DNA of 64,000 nt, taken from G963704535 sp963704535 (GTDB lineage Bacteria; Chloroflexota; Chloroflexia; Chloroflexales; Roseiflexaceae). The notes below the pieces were generated by a model. That model saw only the letters and a program-made list of their open reading frames with translations. It was not told the DNA's origin and did no database searches. The DNA lies in the NCBI GenBank assembly GCA_963704535.1, contig OY969916.1, forward strand, positions 6,696,001-6,760,000. Direction: 5' to 3'. The position numbers and the translations under genes are program-made. Position 1 is the first letter of the stretch, and each line of letters begins with the position of its first letter. Below, piece by piece: positions 8,185 to 16,327 of this stretch.

Positions 8185-9959
8185 GTGAACAGGCCACAAC
8201 CGCGCCGATGCCGACCGGCGGCCGCTGGCAGATGCTGGGCGGCGACCGCTTCTATACGATCGCCCGCTGGGGCGTGGTGGCGCTGCTGCTGGTGATCGGC
8301 AGCCTGCTGTCGCAGGAGCCGATCTGGCCGCTGCGGGTGACGATGCACCCGATCATGCTGCTGGTCTGGGGCTATGCGCTCTTTAATCTGCTGGTGACGG
8401 TAGCGCTGTTTGTCGCGCCGCTGAACTTTCTGGTCAACGGCGCATTCATGATCGATATCGTGTTCCTGACTCTGCTGACCTTGCTCAGTCCCGATCAAAA
8501 AGACCAGCATATTTTCTACCCGCTCTACTTCTTGCCGCTGGTTGGCGCGGCGTTTCGGCTGCGCCCGGCGCCGAGTCTGCTGACCGGGCTGGTGACGGCG
8601 GGCCTGTATGTGGGCGCGTATCTCTCCGCGCGTATCGGCCCCGATAACGGGCGGATTCCGCGCGACGTGATCGAGCTGGTCGCGCTGGCGCTGCGGGCCA
8701 CGACGATGATCTGCATCCCCTGGATCACCAGCGGGCTGGCCGAGCGCTGGGGTGCCAGCAACCGGCGCAGCGTGGCCCTGGCCGAGCAGAAGACCGAGCA
8801 AGCTCTGAGCGAGGCGAACGCCTACCGCGACCAAATGCGCTCGCTCTACGAGGTGGCCTATACGCTCTCGACGACGATGAACTACGAGAGCGTGCTTGAC
8901 TCGACGCTAGTCGAGAGCCGCAAGCTGGTCCCATATACCTGCGGCCTGGTGCTGCTATCGACTGGGGAGCCGGATGAGCTGTACATCGCGGCGTCCTACG
9001 GCATTCCTGAGACCGACCGGGTGCGGCGAGTGCAGTTGGGCAAGGGTAATATCGGCCAGTCGCTGCGCTCGTCCGACCCGTGCCTGATCGCCGAGGTCAG
9101 CCGTGAGCCGGAGCTACAATCGATCGGAGCGTTGAGTCGTTGCAAGGCTGGGTGCCTGGTGCCGCTGCGCGCCGGGCTGCGCACCTACGGGGTTATGCTG
9201 ATCGCCAGCGACCGCGCCGGGGCGTACAACCAGGAGCAGTTGGGGATGCTTACGGCGCTGGCGAACTATGCGATCATCGCCCTACACAACGCGCAATTGG
9301 TTTACGATCTGCGCGCGGAGCGCTCCAAACTGCTCTCCAAGGAGGAGGAGGTGCGCCACCAGCTCGCGCGCGACCTGCACGACGGGCCGGCCCAGGCGCT
9401 GGCGGCGATCACGATGAACGTCGAGTTTATCAAGCGGCTGCTCGATCGCGACCCCAGCCGGATCGTCCCCGAACTGGATAAGCTTGGCGCGCTGGCGAAG
9501 CGAACGACCAACGAGGTTCGCACGATGCTGTTCGAGCTGCGGCCGCTGGTGCTGGAGACGCAGGGGCTCGATACGACGCTGCGCCAGTATCTTGAGCGCT
9601 TCCAGGGCAACGGCACCGAGATTATCCTCGACTCGGCCGAGATCAACGCCAACCTCGACACCAAGACCGAGGGCACCCTGTTCAATATCATCCAGGAGTC
9701 GGTCAACAACGCGCTGAAGTACGCCAAGGCCGAGCATATCTGGGTGCGCCTGCGGCAGACCGACACGACCCTGGAGGTGACGGTGCAGGACGACGGTCGC
9801 GGGTTCGATTTGCAGAAGGTGCTGGCGTCCTACGAGAAGCGCGGCTCGTTTGGCCTGCTCAACATCGAGGAGCGCGCCAAGCTGATCGGCGGGATGGCCG
9901 AGATGCACTCGGCGCCGGGCCAGGGAACCACGGTGCGGGTGCTCGTACCCCTTTCGTAA
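8181..9959 (+). CDS. Membrane histidine kinase with GAF domain (NarL/LiaS-type)
   Basis: A 592-residue sensor kinase. About five to six hydrophobic segments fill residues 25-200, followed by a coiled-coil (AEQKTEQALSEANAYRDQM) and a GAF domain (about 230-385; VESRKLVPYTCGLVLLS ... NYAIIALHNAQLV). The HisKA_3 dimerisation helix carries RDLHDGPAQALAAI with the phospho-accepting His at about residue 400; the HATPase region has NIIQESVNNALKYAK, DDGRGFD and GLLNIEERAKLIGG. The start overlaps the sigma factor stop by four bases. No response regulator lies adjacent, so it is either an orphan kinase or acts with the sigma factor; that pairing is inferred only from coupling. Confidence 0.9.
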   Translation: MSEQATTAPMPTGGRWQMLGGDRFYTIARWGVVALLLVIGSLLSQEPIWPLRVTMHPIMLLVWGYALFNLLVTVALFVAPLNFLVNGAFMIDIVFLTLLTLLSPDQKDQHIFYPLYFLPLVGAAFRLRPAPSLLTGLVTAGLYVGAYLSARIGPDNGRIPRDVIELVALALRATTMICIPWITSGLAERWGASNRRSVALAEQKTEQALSEANAYRDQMRSLYEVAYTLSTTMNYESVLDSTLVESRKLVPYTCGLVLLSTGEPDELYIAASYGIPETDRVRRVQLGKGNIGQSLRSSDPCLIAEVSREPELQSIGALSRCKAGCLVPLRAGLRTYGVMLIASDRAGAYNQEQLGMLTALANYAIIALHNAQLVYDLRAERSKLLSKEEEVRHQLARDLHDGPAQALAAITMNVEFIKRLLDRDPSRIVPELDKLGALAKRTTNEVRTMLFELRPLVLETQGLDTTLRQYLERFQGNGTEIILDSAEINANLDTKTEGTLFNIIQESVNNALKYAKAEHIWVRLRQTDTTLEVTVQDDGRGFDLQKVLASYEKRGSFGLLNIEERAKLIGGMAEMHSAPGQGTTVRVLVPLS

Positions 9960-9960
9960 G

Positions 9961-10016
9961 TTATGAGTTATGAGTTATGAATTAGGGTAACTCATAACTC
10001 ATAACTCATAATTCAT
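9961..10016. repeat. Word-repeat hairpin (ATGAGTTATGAGTT type)
   Basis: Three ATGAGTT words on the left are mirrored by ACTCATA words on the right with a short centre (GAATTAGGGT). It fills the whole gap between the histidine kinase stop and the rsmA start, leaving no separate ribosome-binding site for rsmA. Confidence 0.88.
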
Positions 10017-10020
10017 AGCT

Positions 10021-11028
10021 ATGGAAAACCCTTATCTCAGCCCCCCGCGCGTCAAGGCCGCCCTGCGCACGCTCGACATCCGCCCCACCCGCGGGATGGG
10101 CCAGAACTTCCTGGTCGATCCAGTGGCGCTGGGCGCGATCGTCGCGGCAGCCGAGCTGAATGTCGAAGACACGGCCCTCGAGGTCGGGCCGGGGCTGGGC
10201 GTGCTGACCTGGGAGTTGCTCCAGCGCGCCGGCCGCGTGGTCGCTGTGGAACTCGACAGGCGCCTGGCCGCGCGCCTGCGCGACGAGTTCGCCCACGAGC
10301 CGCGGCTCTCGCTCATCCAGGGCGATATCCTGCGGCTCTCACCGGATGAACTGATTGGCGCCGACCACCGACGACCGACCACCGACGACCGACCGCCGAT
10401 CGCCGATCACGAAGACACGAAGACACGAAGACACGAAGATAGAGAGGTGGAGAATCAGGCCCCATCGGATGTCACCTTGTCACCTTGTCATCTTGTCACC
10501 TTGTCAGAAGGATCGTCGTACAAGGTCGTCGCCAACCTCCCGTACGCGATCACGTCGGCGGCGCTGCGCCACTTCCTGGAGGCGAGCCGGCGACCGGAGT
10601 TGCTGGTCGTGCTGGTGCAGTGGGAGGTGGCCCAGCGGATCGCGGCGCGGCCGGGCGAGCTGAGTGTCCTAGCCCACTCGGTCCAGGTCTACGCCGAGCC
10701 GGAGGTGCTGATGCGCGTGCCGGCGGCGAGCTTTTTCCCGGCGCCGGAGGTGGACTCGGCGGTGTTGCGGTTGCGGGTGCGCCCGCAGCCGGCGGTCGAT
10801 GTCGACAGCATCGATGGGCTGCTGCGAGTCGTCAAGGCCGGCTTTCTGCATGGGCGCAAGAAGCTGGCGAATGGGCTGCCCAGTGGCCTGGCGGCGATGG
10901 GCGCGCGGGTGGAGAAGGAGCAGGTGGGCACCGCGCTCCAGGCCGCCGGGGTCGATCCGAATCGGCGGGCCGAGACGCTGACGCTGGAGGAGTGGGCGGG
11001 GGTGTACCGGGCGCTGCGGGAAGGATAG
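10021..11028 (+). CDS. rsmA: 16S rRNA dimethyladenosine transferase with repeat-encoded insertion
   Basis: A 335-residue SAM-dependent methyltransferase that dimethylates two adjacent adenosines near the 3' end of 16S rRNA. Motifs in order: RGMGQNFLVD, the SAM loop LEVGPGLGVLT, VAVELDR, GDIL, and the catalytic NLPYAITSA, then SFFPAPEVDSAVLRL and FLHGRKKLANG. Typical length is 265-290; the excess is an insertion of about 50 residues (114-164) between GDILRLSPDELIG and SSYKVVANLPY. That insert is the translation of tandem DNA words (10361-10513) found elsewhere between genes. The reading frame stays open, so a functional enzyme is plausible; the insert falls in the loop just before the catalytic strand. 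Confidence 0.93.
   Translation: MENPYLSPPRVKAALRTLDIRPTRGMGQNFLVDPVALGAIVAAAELNVEDTALEVGPGLGVLTWELLQRAGRVVAVELDRRLAARLRDEFAHEPRLSLIQGDILRLSPDELIGADHRRPTTDDRPPIADHEDTKTRRHEDREVENQAPSDVTLSPCHLVTLSEGSSYKVVANLPYAITSAALRHFLEASRRPELLVVLVQWEVAQRIAARPGELSVLAHSVQVYAEPEVLMRVPAASFFPAPEVDSAVLRLRVRPQPAVDVDSIDGLLRVVKAGFLHGRKKLANGLPSGLAAMGARVEKEQVGTALQAAGVDPNRRAETLTLEEWAGVYRALREG
10361..10513. repeat. Composite word-repeat insertion inside rsmA
   Basis: Within the rsmA reading frame lie successive tandem words: three ACCGACGACCG-like units, three to four CACGAAGA units, and four TCACCTTGTC/TCATCTTGTC units. The total length is a multiple of three and leaves the frame intact. Equivalent words occur intergenically at 2079-2110, 16287-16339 and 33377-33513. 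Confidence 0.85.
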
Positions 11029-11074
11029 GCGCCGGGCATCGAAAGCGCTACCGTTCCTTTCGATATCTTGTCAC

Positions 11075-11116
11075 CAACGCGGAGGGACAGACCGATGGGT
11101 CTGCCCCTCCGCGTTG
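11075..11116. terminator. Bidirectional hairpin between convergent rsmA and permease genes
   Basis: A strong stem-loop with arms CAACGCGGAGGG and CCCTCCGCGTTG and an inner CAGACC/GGTCTG stem lies between two convergent genes. There is no T-run, so intrinsic termination is only suggested by position and stability. Confidence 0.55.
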
Positions 11117-11141
11117 CCGCGATTGGTGGGTGCGCCAGGTA

Positions 11142-12627
11142 TCAGCCCTGCCCCTGCGGTGCGTGGGTCAGCTCCTTCTGCGCCTCCACGATTAGCGCCA
11201 CCTCTTCCTCCGGCGCCTGGGCCACCAGCCGCTTCGAGCTATACAGCGCAAAGTAGGCCAGCGCGATCACCAGGAAGATCGCGACGCCGACGACCGCCGG
11301 GCGGTATGCGTCGGTGGCGAACGTGGCGGCCACCGAGACGAGCGCTAAGAATCGCGCCGAGGGCCGCGCCGGGGATGCCGAGCGGGCTTTTGTAGGGGCG
11401 CGGGAGGTTGGGGCGCTCGATCTTCAGCTTGATGTAGCTGAGCATCACCGCCGCATACGACAGCACGGCGCCGAACACGGCCATATTGAGCAGCGCCGCC
11501 CCGACGCCGCTGGTGGCGCCGACCCGGTCGATCGCGACCGCACAGATAAAGCCGATCACCGCGCCGGCGATCAGCGCATTGTGCGGGGTGCGGGTCGTTT
11601 TGCCGGTGATCGACAGCCAGCGCGGGTAGTAGCCGGCCCGCGAGAGGGCGAACAGCACCCGGCCGTAGGCGTAGATGATCGTGTGGAAGCTGGCGATCAG
11701 CCCGGTCAGCGCGATGATTGTCAGCACGGCGGTGGTGGCGCCGGCGCCGAAGACGGCGGTGAAGCCGTCGGCCAGTGGGGCGGCTGCCGCGCCGATCGCG
11801 TTCGCGCCGCCGGCGACGCCTGAGTTCAGCACCAGCGTGAACAGCGAGAGCGCCAGCAGCGTGAAGATCCCCAGAATGAGCGCCTTGGGCATGTCGCGCA
11901 CGACGTCGACCGTCTCCTCGGCGGCTAGCGGCAGTTGCTCGATCGCCAGGTAGAACCAGATCGCGAAGGGGATCGCGGCGAAGACGCCGTACCAGCCTTT
12001 GGGCAAAAATGTCGTCTGCCCCGCGTCCGGCGGCACGTTGAACAGCAGGTCCCACTGGAACGCGCCGCTCACCAGCGCGCCGACAAAGAAGAGCACCAGG
12101 ACGGCGATCGCCAGGACGGTGACGACCAGGCCCACGCGCAGGGTCAGCTCAACTCCTTTGATATTGATGCCGACGAAGATCGCGTATGAGATCAGCCACC
12201 AGATGTAGAGGTGGACCGCCGGAAACAGGCTGGCGAGGTAGCCGCCTATGCCGACGACGACGACCGCGGGCGTGATCACATACTCGATCGTATCGGTGAC
12301 GCCGACGATAAAGCCGCCCCAGGGGCCGAACGCATTGCGGGCGAACGAGTAGAATCCGCCGGCGTGGGGTAGCGCCGTGGAGAGTTCGGCGATCGAGTAG
12401 ACCATGCAGACGTACATCGCCGCCATCAGCAGCGTCGCGATCGCCAGCCCGGCAAAGCCGCCCGCGCCGAGCCCAAAGTTCCAGCCGAAGAAGTCGCCAG
12501 AGATTACGGCGCCGACGCCGAGCGCCCACAGCAAGATCCATCCCGCGCTTTTCCGAAGCTTCCGCTGATCCAGGTAGGACTGGTCCACGTTCTCGTACCG
12601 GACGCTGCCACGTTGAGACTCAGACAT
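11142..12627 (-). CDS. APC-superfamily permease, ethanolamine-permease-like, with +1 frameshift
   Basis: A roughly 494-residue transporter with about twelve hydrophobic helices. The N-terminal signature AVISGDFFGWNFGLGAGG and the loop AELSTALPHAGGFYSFARNA are characteristic of the ethanolamine/amino-acid branch of the APC family. The frame breaks near 11347: the first frame ends in non-membrane Arg-rich sequence, whereas the next frame carries on with SVAATFATDAYRPAVVGVAI and a final helix. Dropping one A of the AA at 11347-11348 restores a continuous protein ending at 11142. The start at 12627 has an AGGAGG-type site upstream. With the glutamine-synthetase-like gene nearby it may import ethanolamine or a related amine (inference). 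Confidence 0.85.
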
Positions 12628-12682
12628 CGGGGAGCCTCCTTAGTCCATTTACGATTGACGATTGACGATCTGGCAGGAGTTC

Positions 12683-12730
12683 TGGTGGTGGAAAAGGGTT
12701 CTTGAGGGGCGACCCCTCAAACTCCCCCTT
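12683..12730. repeat. GC hairpin family copy (reverse orientation)
   Basis: TTGAGGGGCGACCCCTCAA forms the core, flanked by GGTGGAAAAGGG and CCCCCTTT. It is preceded by tandem ACGATTG words (12651-12668). It lies in the gap between tpx (which ends at 12730) and the permease start. Confidence 0.8.
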
Positions 12731-13257
12731 TACGCGCCGGCGGCTGTGCGGGCGGCCTCCACCGCCGCATCGTAATCCGGCTCGCGCATTTGGTCGGGCA
12801 CGTACTCGGCATGCGCGATCGTGCCGTCGCGATCGATCACAAAGACGGCGCGCTGGAGCATGCGCCACTCCTTGAGCAGCACGCCGTAATCCTGCCCGAA
12901 CTGCTCGCTGCGATGGGGCGAGAGGGCCTGGTGCGTCACGCCCTCGGCGTTCATCCAGCGCGCTTGGGTGAAGGGCAGATCCATGCTGATCGTGTAGACC
13001 TGCACACCCGGCGGCAGGCCGGCGCGCAGCTCCTCCCAGTGGCGGGTCTCGGTGTGGCAGACGGGGGTGTCGAGTGAGTTGACGACGTTGAGCAGCCGCA
13101 CCGTCCCCGCCGAGTCGGCCAGCCGCACCTGGCGCATGGCTGTGCCGTCAAAGTGATCCAGCACGAAGTCGGGCGCCGCCGCGCCAGGCTGTAGCTTGCT
13201 GCCGATCACGGTCAGGCGCTCGTCGAATTCGAACGCCTCGCCGGTTCGCTCCTCCAT
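12730..13257 (-). CDS. tpx: Thiol peroxidase (Tpx-type peroxiredoxin)
   Basis: A 175-residue thioredoxin-fold peroxidase that reduces peroxides through a cysteine thiol. The peroxidatic motif is NSLDTPVCHTETRHW, matching the Tpx pattern S-x-DTPVC. The second Tpx cysteine about 35 residues later (usually near the segment SADLPFAxxRFC) is not seen: the corresponding stretch reads ISMDLPFTQARWMN, with Trp in the Cys position, so this may act as a one-Cys enzyme. The start at 13257 follows AAAGGAGAAAG. It sits in a minus-strand block with the permease, SDR and ligase genes, suggesting a link to oxidative metabolism there, but this is not certain. Confidence 0.88.
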   Translation of the reverse strand: MEERTGEAFEFDERLTVIGSKLQPGAAAPDFVLDHFDGTAMRQVRLADSAGTVRLLNVVNSLDTPVCHTETRHWEELRAGLPPGVQVYTISMDLPFTQARWMNAEGVTHQALSPHRSEQFGQDYGVLLKEWRMLQRAVFVIDRDGTIAHAEYVPDQMREPDYDAAVEAARTAAGA

Positions 13258-13299
13258 GCTCTTTCTCCTTTTAGTGCGTAGGACCCGTCGAGGACAGGA

Positions 13300-13415
13300 C
13301 ATACGCGGTCATCTACCAAGCGTGGTTTCAGCCTTCGGCAGAGTGGTACTTTTTCTTTCTTTTGTGGTCGATTTTCGCCCCGCCGGGCGAAAATCGACCA
13401 CAAAAAAATGGGTAA
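13300..13415. repeat. Intact copy of a 115-bp dispersed element with GGGCGAAAATCG hairpin
   Basis: The element reads TACGCGGTCATCTACCAAGC, TTTCAGCCTTCGGCAGAG, TGGTAC, then the hairpin CGATTTTCGCCC/GGGCGAAAATCG within longer arms TGGTCGATTTTC/GAAAATCGACCA. The second copy at 21243-21292 plus 22546-22615 is interrupted by an IS element, so this is its empty-site paralogue. Confidence 0.85.
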
Positions 13416-13425
13416 GTACGAGTAC

Positions 13426-14199
13426 TTACTCCGGTGTGACGTACGCCGCCGTGATCCCGCCGTCCACCAGGAATGTCGTGCCGGTGACGAACGACGAGTC
13501 GTCGGAGGCCAGGAACAGCGCCGCGTTGGCGATCTCGTGGGCCTCGCCGAAGCGCCCGAGTGGGATGTGGACTAGCCGGCGCTGCCGCTTGGCCTCGGTG
13601 TCGAGGAACTTCATCAGCAGCTCGGTGCGCAACGGGCCGGGGCAGAGCGCGTTGACGCGGATCTTCTCGCGGGCGTGGATCACGGCCAGCTCGCGGGTCA
13701 TCGCCAGCACGCCGCCCTTGCTGGCGGTGTAGGCCAGTTGCGGGGTCGCCGCGCCCATGAGCGCCACGAACGAGGCGACATTGATGATCGAGCCGCCGCC
13801 GGCCCGCCGTATGGCTGGGATGCCGTACTTGCAGCCCAGGAACACGCCTTTGAGGTTGATCGACATGGTCAGGTCCCAGACCTCCTCTTCGGTCGTGATC
13901 GCGTTGTCGTCGCGGCTGTGCATGATCCCGGCGTTGTTGAACAGCACGTGGAGCTTGCCGTAGGTTTCTTCGGCGGCGCGCACCATGCCCTCGGCTTCGG
14001 CCGACTTCGACACGTCGGCGTGGATGTAGGTGGCGGCGCCGCCGGCCGCCTCGATCTCCTTCACGACCGCCGTGCCGCCCGCGTCGTCCACGTCGGCGAT
14101 CACGACGCTGGCGCCCTCGCGCGCGAACAGCAGCGCCGACTCGCGCCCGATCCCCGATGCGGCGCCGGTGATCAGTGCTACTTTGTCTTGTAGTCGCAT
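13426..14199 (-). CDS. Short-chain dehydrogenase/reductase
   Basis: A 257-residue classical SDR. The nucleotide-binding TGAASGIGRESA glycine motif, DVDD acidic residue for NAD preference, NNAGIMHS, the catalytic Ser in NVASFVALMGA, and YTASKGGV (Tyr/Lys pair) are all present. The C-terminal LVDGGITAAYV is the usual closing strand. An NAD-linked alcohol/ketone oxidoreductase role follows from the family; the substrate is unknown. Its start at 14199 is followed upstream by a perfect 24-bp inverted repeat and then the ligase gene, so the two may not share a transcript without readthrough. Confidence 0.9.
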   Translation of the reverse strand: MRLQDKVALITGAASGIGRESALLFAREGASVVIADVDDAGGTAVVKEIEAAGGAATYIHADVSKSAEAEGMVRAAEETYGKLHVLFNNAGIMHSRDDNAITTEEEVWDLTMSINLKGVFLGCKYGIPAIRRAGGGSIINVASFVALMGAATPQLAYTASKGGVLAMTRELAVIHAREKIRVNALCPGPLRTELLMKFLDTEAKRQRRLVHIPLGRFGEAHEIANAALFLASDDSSFVTGTTFLVDGGITAAYVTPE

Positions 14200-14214
14200 C
14201 TCGACTCCCTGTCC

Positions 14215-14269
14215 GTTGTCAGTTGTCCGTGGTCAGTTGCAACGGACAACTGACCACGGACAACTGACA
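14215..14269. repeat. Perfect 24-bp inverted repeat of GTTGTCCGTGGTCAGTTG words
   Basis: Arms at 14215-14238 and 14246-14269 are exact reverse complements separated by seven bases. Each arm is made of two variants of the word GTTGTCCG/GTTGTCAG. It fills the gap between the SDR and ligase genes. The word recurs at 17727-17748. Confidence 0.92.
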
Positions 14270-14279
14270 AATGACAAAT

Positions 14280-15668
14280 CTAGGCTCGCTCGAAGTACCG
14301 CGCCCGCTCCCAGCACGTCACGACCTCGTCGAACTTGCGCTGCTCGGTGGTGAGGAAGTGCAGGTAGTGCTCGACCACGTCGGCGCCGAAGGCCTCGCGG
14401 GCGAACTCGCTGCGCTCGAGTTCGTCGATCGCCTCGCGCAGGGTGGTCGGTACGCGCGGCAGGTCCTGGGCAGCGTAGACATCGCCCTGGAAGATCGGCG
14501 GCGGCTCGGTCTGGTTGGCGATCCCGTCCAGCCCGGCGGCGATTGCGGCGGCGTAGGCGATGTAGGGGTTGGCGTCGGCGCCGGGGAGCCGGCACTCGAT
14601 CCGCAGCGATGGGCCGCCGCCGACGACCCGGAAGCCGGCGGTGCGGTTGTCATAGCTCCAGGCGATCCCGGTTGGTGCCCACGAGCGCGACTGGTAGCGT
14701 TTGTACGACGCGACGTAGGGGGCATAGCAGGCGGCGAATTCGCGTGCCCGCTGCATCCATCCTCCCAGGAACCAGCGGAAGGTATCGCTGGCCATCACCG
14801 GGCCGATCTTCTGGTCGCCGGGGAATAGGCTGCGCTCGGCGTCTGGGTCCCATAGGCTCAGGTGGATGTGGGTGCTTGACCCGGTGTGTTTCTCGTCCCA
14901 CTTGGCCATGAAGGTGACTGCTTTGCCCATGCCGTAGGCGATCTCTTTGGTGGCGTGTTTGTAGACGATGTTGCGGTCGGCCTGGGTGAGCGCGTCGCAG
15001 TACTGGAGGTTGATCTCCTGCTGCCCAAGCCCGGCTTCGCCTTTGCTGAACTCGACCGGCACACCGCTGCGGTCGAGGCTGCGGCGGATGGCGCCGACTA
15101 GGTCGTCCTCTTTGGTGCCTTGGAAGATGTGGTAGTCTTCGTTGTACATGCCGATCGGCTGGAGGTCGTGGTAGTGCTTTTCCCTGGCCGAGTCGTAGGT
15201 TTCGCTGAACAGGTACAGCTCGATCTCCGAGCCGCCCATGACGGTGAAGCCGGCCTCGCGCGCCCGGCTGATCTGGCGTTGCAGCATGCGGCGCGGCGCG
15301 ACCTCGACCGGCTGCTCGTGGTGGTCGAACAGGTCGCACAGCACCAGGGCGGTGCCCGGCAGCCAGGCGGCGCGGCGCAGGGTGGCGAAGTCCGGCACGC
15401 AGTGGAAGTCGCCGTAGCCGGTCTCCCAACTGGTGTACTTGTAGCCGGGGATCACGTCCATCTCCATGTCGCAGGCCAGCAGGTAGTCGCAGGCGTGCAT
15501 CCCGCCGTCGGCGACCTGGTCCATGAAGAAGTGGCCGGTGATGCGCTTGCCGACCAGGCGCCCGTACATGTCGGGGAACACCGTCAGCACAGTCTCGATC
15601 TCGCCGCGCTCGATCAGCTCGCCAAGCTCCGCGCGGGTCAGCATGCCGGGGACAGGGCTGTGATTCAT
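14280..15668 (-). CDS. Glutamine-synthetase-like ligase (GlnA3/PuuA-type)
   Basis: A 462-residue member of the glutamine synthetase superfamily. Family motifs: GSEIELYLF (metal-binding Glu), GQQEINLQYCDA, VTFMAKWDEKHTGSSTHIHL (His), YDNRTAGFRVVGG (Arg/NR motif) and the ECRLPGADANPYIAYAA signature. Such divergent GS-like enzymes gamma-glutamylate amines (putrescine, ethanolamine) rather than ammonia. The nearby ethanolamine-type permease, SDR and M20 peptidase fit a gamma-glutamyl amine catabolic route, which is inference. The start at 15668 has a GGAGG site five bases upstream; the long in-frame extension beyond it translates the upstream 113-bp repeats. Confidence 0.88.
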   Translation of the reverse strand: MNHSPVPGMLTRAELGELIERGEIETVLTVFPDMYGRLVGKRITGHFFMDQVADGGMHACDYLLACDMEMDVIPGYKYTSWETGYGDFHCVPDFATLRRAAWLPGTALVLCDLFDHHEQPVEVAPRRMLQRQISRAREAGFTVMGGSEIELYLFSETYDSAREKHYHDLQPIGMYNEDYHIFQGTKEDDLVGAIRRSLDRSGVPVEFSKGEAGLGQQEINLQYCDALTQADRNIVYKHATKEIAYGMGKAVTFMAKWDEKHTGSSTHIHLSLWDPDAERSLFPGDQKIGPVMASDTFRWFLGGWMQRAREFAACYAPYVASYKRYQSRSWAPTGIAWSYDNRTAGFRVVGGGPSLRIECRLPGADANPYIAYAAAIAAGLDGIANQTEPPPIFQGDVYAAQDLPRVPTTLREAIDELERSEFAREAFGADVVEHYLHFLTTEQRKFDEVVTCWERARYFERA

Positions 15669-15680
15669 AAAACCTCCACT

Positions 15681-15902
15681 GCTTTGAACGGGGAACGGCG
15701 GAAAGGAGGAGGGAGCGGAAGGGAGGACAACACCGGAGCCTGCCGCAGTATTCCGCCGCTTCCGCCGTTCCGCTCCTTCCTCGTTCAATGACCGCTTTGA
15801 ACGGGGAACGGCGGAAGGAGGGAGGGAGCGGAAGGGAGGACAGCGCCGGAGCCTGCCGCAGTATTCCGCCGCTTCCGCCGTTCCGCTCCTTCCTCGTTCA
15901 AT
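15681..15902. repeat. Two direct copies of a 113-bp element with internal inverted arms
   Basis: Copies begin at 15681 and 15794 (GCTTTGAACGGGGAACGGCG) and each ends in GTTCCGCTCCTTCCTCGTTC. Within a copy, GAACGGCGGAA words face TTCCGCCGTTC words, so each unit can fold on itself. They lie just upstream of the ligase start. Confidence 0.88.
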
Positions 15903-16327
15903 CTGCGTAGGACTCCAGCGCCGGCGGGCCGATCCTGCGGCCGTTGCCGCTCCGCGTGGCGCTGCCAAGCGGCGTATCCAGAGCAATGTGCCATAACGCT
16001 TGCGTCGGCGCTGGAAGGACGTAAATGGTGTGGACTTAGACCTATTGGGGATTGGGCGCTATTCTAGAGGATGCCAGGGAGAATTGTCAAGATTGTGTGA
16101 AAAGGCACGAGGAAAGAAATTGAGAATTGAGAATTGAGAATTGAGAACCTGTAGGGCGAGCCCTCCGTGGCCGCCTCATCGAGAACCAAGTGCCGCCGTG
16201 GCCGCCTCATCGAGAACCAAGTGCCGCCGTGGCCACCTCATCGAGAACCAAGTGCCGCGAACCAGTCAGGAGAGGGGGAGAGAGGACAATCTCCAATCTC
16301 CCGTGGTCGGCGGTCGGCGGTCGGTGG
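15903..16327. other. Non-coding interval between divergent-spaced minus-strand genes
   Basis: No supportable gene. It holds GAATTGAGAATTGA tandem words (16120-16146), three contiguous 31-bp units (16167-16259), and the start of GGTCGGCGGTCGG words that run into the M20 dipeptidase 3' end. The stretch 15994-16110 is AT-richer with no recognised signal, perhaps the promoter region of the ligase gene. Confidence 0.6.
16167..16259. repeat. Three contiguous 31-bp tandem units
   Basis: Units at 16167-16197, 16198-16228 and 16229-16259 read GTGGCCGCCTCATCGAGAAC then CAAGTGCCGCC, with two differences in the last. There are no spacers. A similar GTAGGGC-GCCCTCCGTGGC word precedes them and appears again inside PKS3 near 62550. 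Confidence 0.9.

Noticed and set aside
16167..16259. Three 31-bp units as a mini CRISPR array
   Set aside because: Unit length suits a CRISPR repeat, but they follow each other directly without spacers, and they are not palindromic in the usual way.
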